From: Phytophthora quininea
Taxonomy: Eukaryota > Oomycota > Peronosporomycetes > Peronosporales > Peronosporaceae
Direction: 5' to 3'
Assembly: GCA_011947345.1 (NCBI GenBank)
Contig: JAAVTG010000565.1
Location: 460,429 to 524,428 of the forward strand
Length of the DNA stretch: 64,000 nucleotides
Every line of letters begins with the position of its first letter. Positions within the stretch are counted from its first letter, which is position 1. The position numbers and the translations under genes are program-made. The notes beneath the pieces were generated by a model. That model saw only the letters and a program-made list of their open reading frames with translations. It made no database searches and was not told the DNA's origin. Positions 23,473 through 35,603 of this stretch are shown here, piece by piece.

Positions 23473-25683
23473 ATGGCGCTCAACCTGGCGCAGTCCGCCG
23501 AGGTGCGTGGCTCTCTGTGTTCCCCCTGCCTGCCTACTCCAACCCTTCCTCCATCTACAGGACTCCATCCGCCGCTTCTTCCAGAGAGAGGACGCGCTCG
23601 CCCGGCTCGGCTCCCTCTACAAGGACACGATCCAATCGGTCGAGAGGGAGCTCAAAGCCCCACGCCCACAGGAGGCCACGCATAACGTGTTGGACCTGGC
23701 AGTGCAGAAGCTCGTGGAGCGTCTCTCCTGGCAGCTGCTGACCGAGAGCCGCGCCTCCCCGTGAGCGTGGGCGTGCCGCAGCTGCTGGACTTGTGCATCG
23801 CCGGCGTGGAGAACGAGTTCCTGGTCAACAGCACGCCTTACAAGGTGCTAGAGGACCTTTTGGAGGGCCAGACCATCAGCACGTGCGAGAAGCTCTGGGA
23901 GCTGCTAGAGGCTCGCAAGGACAAGCTCACGACGGTGGGTGGGGCACTGTCGATTAATTCAAGACTGGACTGACGGACTGCTGGTACTGTAGTCGGCGTT
24001 TATTGCAGGACCTGGTCGTACCACCAAGGCGTCCTTGTGTCTGCTGAGGCTGTGCAATGCTCTGCTGCGACGACTGTCCAAGACACACAACAGCGTCTTC
24101 TGCGGCAAGATCTTGCTGTTCTTGTCCTTCACGTTCGCCTTGTCGGAGCGTTCGGCTGTGAACCTGACGGGCAAAGCCAATGTGACCAATGTGACGGTGT
24201 ATGAGGACCAGGATGCGTTCGACTTGGCCGAGGCGACGGACGCTGTCAAAGCGACGGATATGCCTGGTCTGGAGGTGAGACTACGAGGGGTTGTAGAACG
24301 TGTTCATACAGATTGCTCACTGATATGCTCTTTTGTAGATTGACAATGATCCAAGCGCCGACGTCGGCCCGATCGACTACAATCTCTACAAAACCTTTTG
24401 GGACCTGCAGAGCTTTTTCCGCGAGCACCAAATGGCGCTTCAGTCGGCAGAGAACTGGGAGAAGTTTGTACGTGTTTGGCTGTATCTCCTTCCGGTTTCC
24501 CCTATTGTGCAGTTGATTAACATTTGACTTGTAATGCAGTTCACGGAGCTGAATGTAGTTTTGGCAGCCTTTGAAGGAAATGCCTTCTCCCGGACGATTT
24601 GGAGCGCTCGCGGGACATGAGTGGGGCCCCGTTCAGTCGGCGGATATTGTCATGCACGACGACTCCAACGAACACGCAGCGGACCAAGGTGTTCAGGAAC
24701 ACTTCTTCCAACCAAAGTACCTGACAAACAGTCGCCTCTTCCGCCTCCAGCTTCGTGACCCGATTCTTCGAGAGTGCATGTTGACGCAGTTCCTCATCCT
24801 GTTCAACGATCTAGCGAGAGCAAAGCCGCCAGTGGGAACGACGACCCCAAAGACCAAGCTGAACGAGCTCAATGACCGCGTCGTGGCTCTGCTGAAGCAA
24901 ACACCGTCCGATGGTGAGGGCTTCAGTGAGATGGTCTCGTACGTTCTCGAACGTGAACGCAATTGGGTCCTGTGGAAGCAAGAGAGATGTCCGCCATACG
25001 AGAAATATCCGCCGAAGGACGGAGAACCGTCATCTCCTTCGAAGCAACTGGTGAAACGACCCCGCCGCCAGCTCACGTCTCCGCTATTGGAGCAGATTTT
25101 GTCTGAGAGCTCAAAGCCGTCCCAGATCCTTGAGAAGATTAAAGGCAAAGCCAGAGCCACGGAGGTCTCTCTAAGCACGTATACCGACCGGTTTAAGGAA
25201 GCGTGGGATCCGGAGAATGGTATTGAAGAGGAATATTGGCCGGACAAAGACGAAATGGTCTGTTGGAGAACGATGCGCGCAGCGATGAAGTCGAGTGTGA
25301 ACCACTTGGACCTGGCCGTTAAAGGTACAGGTGCTCTCGTGAAAGGCATTCTTGGAATGGACACCAGCGAGGAACACAAAGAAGCTTCCTCATCTTTGGC
25401 TCAAACAGCACACCAACCGTCAACTCCTTCACCCCGAGCCACAATCGCTGATAGCGATGATGTCAAGAAGGAACCCACGACAACAACCGAGTCTGGCGGC
25501 ACTCCATCCAAGTCGAGTCCGGTGAGTCTGAAGCGAGAACGCAGCGACTCGCTGAAACGTGTTCAAAATGGAAGTGAGCCGCCAAGCGGGTGGGTCGCAT
25601 TCGTATCCGGGACGACGACGTGGAATCCGGCGAAGAACCCTGAGTTCAAAGTAGAAGGAAGGAAGCAGCTCGGCCTGTTATAA
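23473..25683 (+). CDS. THO complex subunit 1 (THOC1/HPR1)
   Basis: Nuclear subunit of the THO/TREX complex, which couples transcription to mRNA packaging and export. Five exons: 23473-23502, 23561-23934, 23993-24274, 24339-24467 and 24540-25683. Family motifs in order are [33 protein letters not shown], the very typical [19 protein letters not shown] with [49 protein letters not shown], and the C-terminal [12 protein letters not shown]. The tail after residue 550 is acidic and Ser/Pro-rich and ends [20 protein letters not shown]. One base is missing at each of 23757-23760 (four C), 24585-24586 (TT) and 24627-24630 (four C). With these the total is 1962 bases, 653 aa, a normal length for the family. 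The stop is 46 bases before the next gene's start codon. Confidence 0.9.
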
Positions 25684-25729
25684 ATTGGCTTGTTTTTTAT
25701 AGCGAGGTCAAGTCTCCCAGTGTGCGATA

Positions 25730-27199
25730 ATGGAGGAGGACAGTGATGATGACTTCGACGAGGAGCAGTATCTGTTGGCTGTGCAGTGCAGAAGTATTAC
25801 TATCAAGGATTCTACCCGATTGGGGTATTCGTTATCTGGTGCGTGAACGATTTTGTTCACGGACTTGGTGATGGTCTGTCTAACCTGCGGGTTTTCAGGT
25901 CTCTCCTTCGAGCTGACTGCTACGATCTTAGCGGGTGTGACAACGAAGTACGTCCAGTGGTTGCCTCCTTTCTCACATTACCTTTCCACTGACAGTCCAC
26001 TCGCGACTTCGAGCAGGGAAATCCGCCTATAATCTACGCGAGCAAGGTTGAAAGCAACGAGAAGTCAAGTCGAGACGCTGTGCTGGGAGCCTTAACGCTA
26101 CATTTTTTGTCATCAGCGCGGTAGTATTGTCCTGCTTCGACTGCTGTTGAAATACAAAGCTGACATCAACGCGTTGTCAAAGGTAAGCTTCAAAAGCATC
26201 AAGTGAACTTAATTTTTTATTGTAACTTGGTGTGCTGAAGCTGCGAGAGACTGCTCTCATCGTTGCAAGTCGAAATAAGCGATTAGAAGTCATTAAGTTC
26301 CTTCTCAAGCGTGGAGCAAGTCCCGACCTGGTTGACAGAACAGGCTATTCTGCGCTGCGGTGGGCTGTTGTTCACGAGCACGTGCCAATGGTAAATCTCC
26401 TCCTGAAACACGCATCAGTGACGAAGGTAAGCTCGTGGTAATTTCCATTGAACTTTAATGCGTTCTCATTCCTGTGTTTGGGCTAGGATTGCTACACTGC
26501 AGGGTCTGCCTTGGATATTGCCAGGAAAGGAACTTCTGAGCGCCACGCGCTCGTTCTGAAAGCTCTCGAGACGAAGCTTGGTAAGTGCTTTGTAGTGTCT
26601 TGGATGGCTTCTATTTTCCCAACCATTTTGTTGATGACAATTGTTTAGTTGCCGAGCGAGAAGCTCTGCTACTCCAAATCGCAGAGGTGAAAAACCAGGA
26701 TACAATAGAGGAGATCGACCAGTATCGACAGCGGCGTCAACTTAAACGACAAGCCAAAGCTGCCGAACAGGCGAAAGCAACCGAAGCATCAGCTCAAGCA
26801 GCACTCAAACTATCCAAGAAACTCCGCAAGCAGAAAATCGTGGCCGATGCAAAATCCAGGAGAGCGATCGAGGAATCGGTGGGGACTCGCGTTCCAACTC
26901 CAGTCGAACGGATCGTAGGGAAAACTTTGGAAGACATCGGCGAAAGTACCAGCAGTTCGTGGGTCAAAGTTGGTGCAGGCAAATGGCAGACACGTGACCA
27001 CCTGCAGGAGACAAGCACAGCGGCCCAAACAGCAGCGACAAGCACCCTTGTGGAATCGTTCGCAGCTGACAGGAAAGCAGCTCGGGAACTGCTCACGAGC
27101 GACGGTAAGTGGAAATTGTTCTTAGGACGGCAGGTGCACTCTAGCGTTTCAACGGCCAAGCTGCAACAAGCTCAGCTCACCATCGAGGACATCGAGTAG
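25730..27199 (+). CDS. Ankyrin-repeat protein with coiled-coil tail (363 aa)
   Basis: Seven exons with clean phases: 25730-25824, 25899-25947, 25996-26046, 26117-26182, 26241-26426, 26487-26580 and 26649-27199, totalling 1092 bases with no frame break. After an acidic start (MEEDSDDDFDEEQY) come about four ankyrin repeats, clearest in NPPIIYASKRGSIVLLRLLL, TALIVASRNKRLEVIKFLL and SALRWAVVHEHVPMVNLLL. A Lys/Ala/Glu-rich coiled coil follows (RRQLKRQAKAAEQAKA) with a C-terminal region ending LTIEDIE. Ankyrin repeats mediate protein binding; no partner or enzymatic activity is suggested. Introns are 50-80 bases, typical of the window. It is one of the few multi-exon genes here whose frame needs no correction. 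Confidence 0.82.
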
Positions 27200-27401
27200 C
27201 ACACAATTGCTGGAAAGCGACGCTCCGTGGAGACGTTTCCTCAGCTGCCAGCGACAGAAGCAACTGGCGAGATGTTGTCGGGCATCCAGCGGGTTCACTA
27301 GTTGTACCCACGTTGAAGCTGCAGCAGGTTGAAATCATTGGGCAGGAACACTTTCCCACTTCTGAAGTTGCCCCCTCCAGCACAAGTTCGACCCCACTAC
27401 G

Positions 27402-30051
27402 ATGCTTAGCATTTCCAACACCGAAGCGTACTCGGACGGCGGTCCGCGCGTGATCCGCTTGCCCCTTACAAATATGTGCACGTGCTGGACACCAACTCCA
27501 ACGTGTCCCGCGTGCTGGCTGGACCGCTCACCTACACTCGACAGGAGCACGAGCATGTGCTCACGGCGCCGAAGGACATGATCGTGCTGCCGGCCCAACA
27601 CTACGTGGAAGTGCGCAACCCGGTGGTGCGCTCCGAGAACGGCGACATTGTACGCGACGCCTTCGACCAGGCAAAGCTCAAGCACGGGGAGATTGAGTTC
27701 CGTGTGTTTGACAAGTACCCAGAACCGTTCCCGCTGTATCCAGGGGAGGAGCAGATTGGGGGATCCGTGAATTGCGAGTCGTCCCGGTTGACTCGGCGCT
27801 TCATATTCGAGCGACAAGGAAGTTCGACAAGAGCGTGGCTGGGGACGAGTGGCTCTTCGTGGGCCCGGCGACCTACTACCCGAGGGTCGAAGAGGAGATT
27901 GTCGCCGTCGTGGTTGCTATCGTGATCAAGAAGAACCAAGCCATCAAGTTCCGAGCCGAGAAGAAGTGCACTGACTCGCAGGGCATTGAACGCGATGCCG
28001 GTGAAGAGTGGCTAGTGCGAACGCCCGGCGCCTACCTCCCTCAGATCGACGAAGTGCTAGTCGAGACGCTCAACGCGCATATATTAACGGACGAGACGGC
28101 ACTGCATTTGCGTGCATTGCGAACGTTCACGGACGTGTACGGAAACCCCGTCGGGCTGGTGAAGAGTGGCTCATTACCACACAGACGACAGAGACCCATG
28201 TCCAGGACGTGCACGAGGATATCGTTGGATATGTCAGTGTCACGATCCTTACCCACCGCCAGTACTGCGTGGTAGTGGACCCGGTGATCGACGGCGTCCA
28301 GCGACGCGGTACTCGTCAACTACGCAAGGGAGAGGCTTCGTTTTCCTTCAACCGGGTGAGGAGCTTGAGAATGGCTGTGTAGAAGACATTTGCGTACTTG
28401 CCGACGACGAGGCCGTACTGCTTCAAGCTGTGGAGACCTTCGTCGAGTTCCCTGAACAGGAAAGCGGCGAGCCGGAGGGGAGGACGCCAGCGACTACCCT
28501 GTCAAGAAGAAATCTGGGATCAAACGCGAAGCCGGCGAGCGCTGGATGGTGCACGGTCCACGTGAGTACATTCCTCCTATTCAAGTGAAGGTGTTGGAAA
28601 CTCGACGGGCCATCCCGCTCGATGTCAACGAAGGTGTGTACGTCCGTAACCGTAAGACAGGCCACGTGCGAGCTGTGAAAGGCGAGACTTACATGCTCCA
28701 GCCGACGGAAGAGCTCTGGGCAAAGTACTTGCAGCCGGCAGTCGAGGAGTTGCTGCTGTCACAAGCGAATGGCTCCGCGTACGTCACTGACCCAACCTTA
28801 AGCAGCAAGTTGACGGCGAGTCTCGGCCCCACTTGGGACAACAAGAAAGGTGTTCCTCGAGCTCGTGATCCTACGCGGGTGGTGACGTTCGAGGTGCCGC
28901 ACAATGCCGGCATTCAAGTCTATGACTACAAGACCACGTCGTCGCGAATCTTGTTCGGACCGACGCTGGTAATGCTGGAACCGGACGAGCAGTTCACTGT
29001 GCTCCGTCTCTCTGGTGGTGTGCCGAAAGAACCAAATGTGATCCGTACTCTGTGTCTGCAGCTCGGACCCGACTTCATGCGCGACCAGATCATCGTCGAG
29101 ACGTCCGACCACGCGCGACTGTCGCTCACCATCGCCTACAACTGGCGCTTCCGAGTAGATTCGTCAAAGCCCGCCGACGCAGCCAAGGTGTTCAACGTCA
29201 AGGACTTCACGGGCGACGCCTGCAAGACGCTGGCGTCGCGCATCCGAGGCGCTGTCGCCGTGCAGGACTTTGACTACTTCCACAAGCACAGCGCGCAGAT
29301 CATTCGCCAGTCCATCTTCGGTCTGGACGAGAACAACAAGCTGCGCGGCGAGCTCATCTTTCCGGCCAACAACCTGTGCATCACGAACGTAGACATCCAG
29401 TCTGCCGAGCCTGTGGACCAGCTCACGCGCGAGAGTCTGCAGAAGTCGGTCCAATTGGCCATCGAGATCACCACCAAGTCGCAGGAGGCTCGCGCCAAAG
29501 CCGTCGCCATGAAAGAGGAAGAAGCCGCCAAAGGTGAGCTACTGCGGCAACAGCTCGAGAATCAGTCCAGCGCCGAAGAAGCCCGCAAGAGCCTGGTGCA
29601 GCTCACAGCCGAGTGCAGTGCCGTGGAGGAAGAAGCCGCCGCTGTGAGTCGCGCCCGAGCCCAAGCTCAAGCCGCAGAGATCGAGGGCCAAGCTGCAGTG
29701 CGACAGGCCGAGCTGCGAGCTCAGGCAGAGCGCATCGCGCACGAGGCGACCGTGGCTCGTGTCAAGGAGGACCAGGAGCTGAACGTGAAACACGCCGAGC
29801 GTCTGGCTGAGGTGGAGGTCCGCAAGAAGCGCGAGCTGATGGCCATCGAGGCCGAGAAGTTCCAGCAGATGGTGAGCAGTGTTGGGCAGGATACATTGGT
29901 GGCGTTGGCCCGCGCGGGGCCTGATGGGCAGGTGAAGATGCTGGAAGCGCTCGGACTGAGCGGATACCTCATCACGGACGGCAAGTCGCCCGTGAATTTA
30001 CTAGGCACGGCTGAAGGAATCATTCGCGGCATCTCGCAGGCGGACCAGTAG
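27402..30051 (+). CDS. MVP: Major vault protein
   Basis: Structural protein that forms the shell of vault ribonucleoprotein particles. Intronless. The N-terminal half holds the repeated MVP shoulder units: YKYVHVLDTNSNVSRVLAGP, YTRQEHEHVLTAPKDM, VAGDEWLFVGPATYYPR, GEEWLVRTPGAYLPQ, GERWMVHGPREYIPP. The band-7-like shoulder domain follows (RVVTFEVPHNAGIQVYDYK, LGPDFMRDQIIVETSDHARL, YNWRF, DACKTLASRIRGAVA). Then come the Ala/Glu-rich cap helix and the ending GLSGYLITDGKSPVN. Five single-base losses split the first half: 27462-27465 (CCCC), 27758-27762 (GGGGG), 28146-28149 (CCCC), 28334-28335 (GG) and 28477-28480 (GGGG). Restoring the count gives 2655 bases, 884 aa, the usual family size. From 28546 onward the frame is uninterrupted. 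I read the breaks as consensus errors, not gene decay. Confidence 0.92.
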
Positions 30052-30219
30052 CTAGTTGACCAGCCACGAACTCTGTATTGTTTTGCCCAGTCTATTGATG
30101 TGTGTAGTCGACGGGTTGTTAGCTCTAGAAGACTTGTCAGGCTTTGCTCGAGCAATACAATCATCCCTTCGACTGACTGCCATTGATCTGCTTCCTCGTG
30201 TCGATATGTGATCCCCCGC

Positions 30220-30790
30220 CTACTCATGCGAAGCCTTCTTGTTCTCCATTGAGATGTTCTGTTTTTCAATTGCTAGATCCATCGCCAGCATTATTCTGTG
30301 GCAAATGTCCAAGCAGTAGCCTTTGACTCTGGTTGCTGGGTTACCAGTCCAAGCATCAATGTCTGCTTGTAGCTGATGAATACCTTGAGCGTAAATAATC
30401 GCGATTGCTTCTTCTTCTGAATGGTTCTCATCTCTGAAGACGGCCAAGTTCCTTAATACATGGAGTACTGGTGCTGTTGTCGACCATATTCGCCATAACA
30501 TTCGCATAGCTTCCTCATGCTGCGGAAGCCACCGTCCAATATATTGGCTAGCCACGTACTTGGAGTGGGGCTCTAGTACGATATGTGTCTGCGTAAGGAT
30601 CGTGACACTGACATACCCAACGATATCCTCGTCCTGGACACGGGTCTCCGTCGTCTCTGTGGCAATGAGCCACTCTACACCGGCACGACGGGGTTTTCCG
30701 TACAAGTCCACGGTCGTTCACAGTGTACGCAAATGCAGTGCCGTCTAAATGTGCGCGTTGACCGTTGGTGAACTTTTCCTTCTTGATCAC
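30220..30790 (-). pseudogene. Inverted partial copy of the MVP shoulder repeat fused to an unknown open tail
   Basis: On the minus strand from about 30780 to 30555 the DNA matches the MVP gene around 28075-28250 (DEDIVGYVSVTILT here, HEDIVGYVSVTILT in MVP; RRAGVEWLIATETTET versus RRAGEEWLITTQTTET), with an internal frame change. The MVP similarity then stops, and the frame continues for about 110 residues of unrelated sequence (WLPQHEEAMRMLWRIW, IYAQGIHQLQADIDAWTG, DICHRIMLAMDLAIEKQN) to a stop at 30220. The tail is not repetitive and I do not recognise it. The simplest reading is a truncated inverted duplication of one vault repeat joined to other sequence; expression as a 163-residue chimera from the Met at 30711 is possible but unsupported. 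Confidence 0.6.
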
Positions 30791-31427
30791 GGTAGCGAGG
30801 GGCTGACTGGTTAGCAGCAGGCCACGAACTTGAAGTGCTGGATCAGATTGTGATCATCTTGTCGGTCAACGCAATCGAGTGCTTGTTGCGTCCATGTCAT
30901 CGAGATCTTCTTGCACCGAGCGTCGAGCATTCACAGCCAGCCAAAGGTCCGCGAGCGGTTTCCCCCTGCGGGTTCTACGGAAATGACTGCATGTCACGTG
31001 GGAATTTTAAAAATGCTATCTTTTATCTTGCGGTTTGCTATGATTTGACTCCTTCTTCTTTTTCGCCAATCACTGGCGCGCCATTATTCCGCTCCACTAG
31101 GGTTGGTGGCGCTTATTGGGCATTTCGAGCACCTCTACAAGCGTCGAGGAAGCGTTCACGTGGAGTGTTCTCAGCTGCGACTGCGCGCCTCCGCTCTCGA
31201 TTCGAGGCGGCTGGCTGTCTGGTGTCTGCGTCTGTCTTCTCTCCGCCGCAAGCGCGGTGTCTGGACGTGGCCTGGAGCCTTCGCAAGCAGCGCGACAAGT
31301 TGGCGCGTCTTTCAAGCGCCTCTGCACCGCCGTTCTCCGTCGATCCCAGCTAAACAAGAGGCCCCAAGTGTCCCCCAGAGTGCTCTCAAGCGTCCCTAAG
31401 AGTTTACATCGCTACCACTGCCCGACA
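30791..31427. other. Intergenic region
   Basis: Sequence between the MVP fragment and the CID-domain gene. A frame upstream of 31428 is open but has no motif, and the opposing strand is equally open, so I take this as promoter and leader sequence. No repeats were seen. Confidence 0.45.
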
Positions 31428-34271
31428 ATGAGCGACAACTGGCGCCTGGACGTCAAGTTCCAGGGCCGCTCCATGGACCTCGTCGGACGGCTGCCAGCCG
31501 AGAAACGCTCGCTACTGAGGGACTTCCCTCGCCGCCTGGCGGTGGGGACCAAGGCCAAGCTGTCCGCCATCCCCCAGAAGGGCTTCTTCTGCAAGTTCTT
31601 CGCCAAGAACTGCGAGGAGATGAAGGTGTACATGAAGAAGCACGAGTGCGCGCTCTGCGTGCAGTTCGTGGCCTCGACGTTCAATTTCACGCTGTATCTG
31701 TTGGTGCCGGTGGCGTTGAAGGGACTCAAGTGTCTGCATCGACTCAGGAAGAGCGGTACGTGGTGGAGGGGAGATGAAAGTGAAAAGTTGAGTGCTGACT
31801 TAGTGGTGATGCGTGTTCCTACAGGAGCGAGTCCCGAGTCGATCAAGTCGCTGTGCACGGATCGGGATGGAGTTGTTATCGGTTTTATAGTGTCGGAAGT
31901 GAACGTGGAGATGGAGGAGAAGCTCCACGAGAGGATGAAAGTCATGGAGGAGCTCGAGTCGACTGCGAAAGCCATCTCCACCACGTTCGGCGACCCGATG
32001 CTGGAGTTCGACTTGCTGATTGATCAGTTGGATACTAAACCGTCGGCGATCCAGGTGAGTTGAAGTTGACGTCGTGTTGCTAGACGAGTGCAATGGGTTG
32101 GTGCTCATGCATATGCGCTTTAATTCGGATTGACAGGCTTGCTCGAAGTTTATCATCCGCCATCAGCATCTGCATGACGCTATTTGCACCAAGCTCTCGG
32201 CGGCAATGGATTCGATGCAGTCGCCAAAAGCCCGCGCGAATATTGTGTACGTCGTTCATGATGTGATCAAATCGGTGCGCGCGAATTATCCTCAGAAAGA
32301 GCGAAATGTCAAGATGCGGGAGTCGTCGTTGGTGCTATCGCTGGAAAAGATCTTGTTCCAGTTGGCGCAGAAGCTGAAAGGCGATGCGAAACACAACGTA
32401 CGTACTGTATGCGTGTGGAGGAAGCGCTTCTGCATTTTAATGGCTATGGCTTGTTTGTATTCCGTTTTATAGCTGAATGTTCGAGCCGTATTCGACTTTG
32501 GACGAAGTGGGGTTGCAGTACTCGACACCGTTTGAAGATGAGGAAGGAGCAGCGAGACACGACTCCATGCTGAAGATTGACGAGACGTTTGAGATGTTGG
32601 AGCGGGAAGTATCCCTGGTTTCAGATGCCTCTACGTCACCAGTGAAGCCGTCGGCGCCCCCTGAAGTCTTGGCATTTATGAAGACCCACAGCATTCAGCC
32701 TGGTCCGTGGGAGATTTACCTTGGACGTGCATCTGATCAAGAGATGGAGGAAATGGATGCCGTTGTCAACCTGAACGCGACGTATTTCGGCTTTAACCAC
32801 TGGCGTCCATCGGATAAAGGAGGTCGACGAGGCGGAGAACTCTTTCTGCACCACTACGCAAAGATGTTCATGCCGTGGATCCTGCATCCGTCGTCATCAC
32901 CGAATATGAGCTCTGGAAAAGAAAGCGCGCAAAGGACTCGCTACAACATCTTCGCGACGCCTTCTTGTGCACGTGGGACCTTGATTCCGCCGCCCAGCGC
33001 GCTATCTCTGACATCGACCGGTCCCTATTGGACGATATGTGGAAGAAGATGGAGACGGAGAGATGCCAAAATCCCTCGGCGTTTGTGTTTGGAAAAGTTC
33101 GCCGAATGAAGACTATTCAGTTTGCAAACAGCCCTGCAACAGAAGCTGTGTTGAAGGCCATCGAAGACGAGTCCAAGGTGGTTCCTAGCCGACTGGTTGC
33201 GGATCTTGTGAAGGTTTTCAGCTTGGACACGATGGCACGCGAAGCGATAGCTAAGGTAAAGTCGAAGGCCGACCTGTGCTATATCGCGAAGGAGCTCTGC
33301 CATCGTTGTCGTCACCACATGGTCGCAAACCCGTCCGTGCACATGGTTAAACTCTGTCAAAAAGTGAACGCTACTAAGAATCCGATGAAAGCTTACTCTT
33401 CCGCCATGAAGAGTATGATCTCTCGGCAGATGAAGATTTCGTCGATGTTCGACAAGGAAGCAAAGTACGTTGCTTGTGCCTGAAAGAACGATTTGGGAGA
33501 AACAATATTAACGTTGTGTGTGTTTTCAAACAGGAAAAAGCGAAAGCTGGAGAGCATCAGCGCATCGTCCTCGCCCATGACTGAAAGTGAAGCATCAAGT
33601 CCTCACTCCGATCTCACGGATGCCGAGCTGGCTGCTGTCAAACGACGGATTCCGAAGCCTCCCAAGTTGTTGTTCAAGAAGGTTGATCTGTCCACCATCA
33701 CTTATCAGGAGACAAACGACAACGGCACCGTGGGGTCGCGGTGTCGGGTATTCCCGACGCTGGAAGGGGGCTGTTCAATCTGTCCTCGCATACGTGGCCT
33801 GCTTTTTCGGTTGTCTGCATCTTTGGTGTCCGCCGAATTACGAAAGAAATGCACCACGACGGGCTCAACAAGGTGGCGCGCTGTGGTGAGCTAGGAGAGA
33901 CGTTTGTTGTGGTCAATGGCACAGTGCGCGATGTCGACAAGTTCCAGACGCAGTACGGCCATCGTCTCATGCCTTTCGACGGGTTGGTGGATGCGGATGG
34001 CTCAGTGGGCGGCTTCCCCAACGACCGCGTGTACGAATACCCTGCTGACGTCTATTGGGACGCCTCTGGATTTTACAACAACTGCATTCTTGTGCCGGGG
34101 TGTGTGATCGAGAACCCGCAAGACACGACTAGCCCCATCGTTCTGAATCAGCTGTACATTGTCACGTGGAAAGAGGTGGCAGTCCGAGAAGAGTTCTTCC
34201 TCGCGTACGGAACATCATACTATGAGGACGACGAGAAGACGAGCACCACGAGCGAGGCGAGCAGCGCCTAG
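31428..34271 (+). CDS. CID-domain protein with SET-like C-terminus (about 850 aa)
   Basis: Five exons: 31428-31755, 31825-32054, 32137-32397, 32473-33464 and 33534-34271. Residues about 180-310 form a CTD-interaction (CID/RPR) fold: EFDLLIDQLDTKPSAIQ, CSKFIIRHQHLHDAICTKL, IVYVVHDVIKSV, and a final helix reading VFD-WTKWG once the frame is mended. CID modules bind the phosphorylated tail of RNA polymerase II. A helical middle part has two related units (WDLDSAAQRAISDID; FSLDTMAREAIAKVK), then a nuclear signal KKKRKLE made across the last intron. The C-terminus has SET-domain hallmarks: SGIPDAGRGLF at its start and FFLAYGTSYYEDDE at its end. One base is missing at each of 32497-32499, 32509-32512, 32877-32878 and 33732-33735. 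With these the total is 2553 bases. The CID call is fairly firm; the SET call rests on motifs at its two ends. Confidence 0.65.
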
Positions 34272-34803
34272 TTAGCGAAATAGAGCAGCAGCGAGGCTGA
34301 GTAGTCGTAAGTCTTGCTACCAAACGTAATCTAAGATAGAAAAGCGGCATGTACTGTCATGAACTGTAGCTTTACGTAAGGAAAGCCATGCACCTGCACA
34401 GCAAGCAGGGAAATCCTTGGCAAAGGAAGGCGTCTTGGGGCTTCAAACTCTTTTGCAGCGCTAGAACTGTCTCAGCCTCGTCGTCAAATTGCAAGGCGAG
34501 CCTTCCAAAAGGAATGGTCTCGAGCTGTTTGGCTCGGAAAGCCCGGCTGGCGCGAAGGCAGCAGCGAGGCCACCGTCTGGGGCGCATGTCGGGGATCTGT
34601 CGACTTTCGCGCGAGCTCGGCGCTCGCACAGACAGGTCGAGCCCCATCTTCGTGTGGCTTGCGTTTGAGCGGTCGCAGCACTCACGGGTGCAGCTCGCTT
34701 TGTCCGCCGTCAATTCGTGATTATTATAGCTCAAGCGCAAGCATCTGGGGCTTGGCATTCTTCAATTCGCGCTGCCCATCCGTTCAACCTTCTTGACATC
34801 TCG
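34272..34803. other. Intergenic region
   Basis: No gene seen. Short opposing frames at 34372-34758 (-) and 34388-34720 (+) mirror each other and carry no motif. Confidence 0.5.
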
Positions 34804-35603
34804 ATGGTGTTCATCTCGCTCGAAGACGTCGTTGCACCGAGCTGCTCTACTACCGGCAGCGACACCTTCAAGCAGGCAAGTCCCGCTGCATTCCAGGCGA
34901 CCACTCGCGTCGTGGTGACTCCAGGATCGCTTGCCAAGCAGGACTTGCACACAACGCGCGCAGGACTGTTCCAGTTAGGATCGAAGCAGGGAGTAGGACC
35001 GCAGCACTTTGTGCTCTACGTCTCCGATAGGGTCATGGGCCAGCGATGGGTGCTCGACAAGACCTTGAGCGACCACGCTCTGCTGCACAAGGGTGTGCGT
35101 CGAGCTGTTGGTAGCTGCTGCAAGTCGTCCTGCTGTGCCAAGTTGCGCCGGCTTGCCAAGGCGGCTCCCAGTGTCAGCTCTCGCAGAATGTGGGGCCTAA
35201 ACTCCCACACACAAGACCAGTGCAGCGCCTTCCAGGAGTATCTGAACAGCCTAATGCGAGCCGTCCTCAGGTGCGACCCTCAGTGCGAGAGCATGCACAA
35301 GACCCGCGACCTGCTGGAAGAGTTCCTGGAGATCGCAACCCGGCGCACAGAAGCTGTCGACCGAGCCATCCACAACGCCAGCAGCGTCCCATCGTCGACC
35401 GCACCTGAAGATCCCTCCACCGGAGCTGCAGCGGCGCGAGCGACGACAGCTCCGAGTGTCCGATCTGCTGTGGCGACCTCGCCGACGACCGAACGCTACG
35501 CTTGCCGTGCGGCCACAACTACCACTCCGGGTGCGTCCAGGTGTGGCTAAAGCTCCAGCACACGTGCCCAGTGTGTCGTCTGCAGGTCGATCTCTCTTGC
35601 TAG
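34804..35603 (+). CDS. PX-like domain protein with C-terminal RING-H2 finger (266 aa)
   Basis: Starts MVFISLEDVVAPSC. Residues about 45-190 have the pattern of a PX phosphoinositide-binding domain: HFVLYVSDRVMGQRWVLDKT, then a basic Cys-rich turn, then CSAFQEYLNSLMRAVLRCD and RDLLEEFLEIA. The last 45 residues are a RING-H2 finger: ECPICC, PCGHNYHSGC, TCPVC, with ligand order C-C-C-H-H-C-C-C, so the protein is probably an E3 ubiquitin ligase tethered to membranes. The RING lies in another frame from the PX-like part; one base is missing at the three-C run 35413-35415. With it the length is 801 bases, divisible by three. RING ligands are complete. The PX assignment is weaker because the phosphoinositide-binding RR(Y/F) motif is not clear. 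Confidence 0.75.

Noticed and set aside
27402..28546. Programmed frameshifting in the vault gene
   Set aside because: Five shifts of the same sign at unrelated short runs have no slippery-site pattern, and the same kind of break occurs in unrelated genes.
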